This document shows positions 61,206 to 61,231 of a stretch of 61,231 nt of DNA, piece by piece. The stretch lies in contig NZ_VXKQ01000032.1 in assembly GCF_008711465.1 (NCBI RefSeq), positions 1-61,231 on the forward strand, read 5' to 3'. This DNA is from Francisella sp. SYW-9. Lineage in GTDB: Bacteria > Pseudomonadota > Gammaproteobacteria > Francisellales > Francisellaceae. Made by a program: the position numbers and the translations under genes. The stretch's first letter is position 1. Each line of letters opens with the position of its first letter. The notes beneath the pieces were generated by a model. The model saw only the letters and a program-made list of their open reading frames with translations, made no database searches and was not told the DNA's origin.

Positions 61206-61231
61206 ATGAGAAAAAGTAGATTAAGTTCATC
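61206..61231 (+). CDS. IS1016-like transposase, first eight residues only
   Basis: The frame opens MRKSRLSS, the known beginning of IS1016-type (IS1595 family) transposases, 22 bases inside the terminal repeat. The window ends here, so whether the gene is intact cannot be judged. Confidence 0.75.

Overview
The window is AT-rich (about one third G+C or less by eye), densely coded gammaproteobacterial DNA. Gene content points to Francisella or a very close relative: ISFtu-type insertion sequence ends, MlaA, secreted gamma-glutamyltranspeptidase, TtcA-SmpB next to RatA-RnfH, SelO, and many small secreted proteins with no clear relatives. The complete histidine operon, L-rhamnose pathway and large RTX protein fit an environmental or fish-associated Francisella (philomiragia/noatunensis type) better than the reduced tularensis type. 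This species-level guess is inference.

Layout. Bases 1-19 and 61165-61183 are exact inverted copies of one IS1016-like (IS1595 family) terminal repeat, so the window runs from one IS copy to the next; the first codons of a transposase are visible at the right edge. From 208 to 5805 lies accessory DNA: an ATP-grasp ligase with an EamA exporter, a secreted protein of unknown function, three small minus-strand genes (cupin, Dabb barrel, ABM monooxygenase-like), a 342-bp IS5-family remnant, and two tandem four-cysteine secreted proteins. From 5922 to 10002 are xseA-xseB, a YdcF-like exported protein and a ProP-type MFS carrier.

From 10324 to 17672 is a complete histidine operon in the enteric order hisGDCB(NIGPD)HAF(IE). 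It is headed by a TrpR/YerC-like regulator instead of a leader-peptide attenuator, and the leader contains three inverted repeats. From 17712 to 28869 are a VOC protein, a single-domain RelA/SpoT-type alarmone synthetase overlapping a secreted RNase T2, and a secreted protein coupled to a 2238-residue RTX protein with a lipase-like head and no type I secretion genes in view. Two composite palindromic repeats with covarying stems sit in the flanking gaps.

From 28947 to 34508 is housekeeping: ttcA, smpB, ratA, rnfH, mnmC oxidase domain and mlaA. A HUH-type REP-associated transposase gene, itself containing a perfect palindrome, is wedged by overlaps between rnfH and mnmC. From 34547 to 45547 is an L-rhamnose route: mutarotase, LacI regulator, bifunctional aldolase/dehydrogenase, isomerase, kinase, MFS carrier and L-lactate dehydrogenase. 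Together these would turn rhamnose into DHAP and pyruvate. The route is interrupted by two tandem cysteine hydrolases and PnuC, which look like a pyridine-nucleotide salvage unit. From 45643 to 61156 are ggt, a methyltransferase, an SDR, typA, two tandem membrane paralogs, a large membrane-anchored helical protein, a PLP desulfhydrase/deaminase with rubredoxin, a PIN/NYN-like protein, selO, a cystine-type symporter, a SIS sugar-phosphate protein and a sugar porter.

The best candidates for undescribed biology are the ATP-grasp/EamA pair, the alarmone synthetase/RNase T2 pair, the RTX pair, the TrpR-like his regulator with its palindromes, the RAYT gene with its embedded palindrome, and the cysteine hydrolases whose catalytic lysine position appears to be histidine. 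No tRNA, rRNA, CRISPR array or replication origin was seen.
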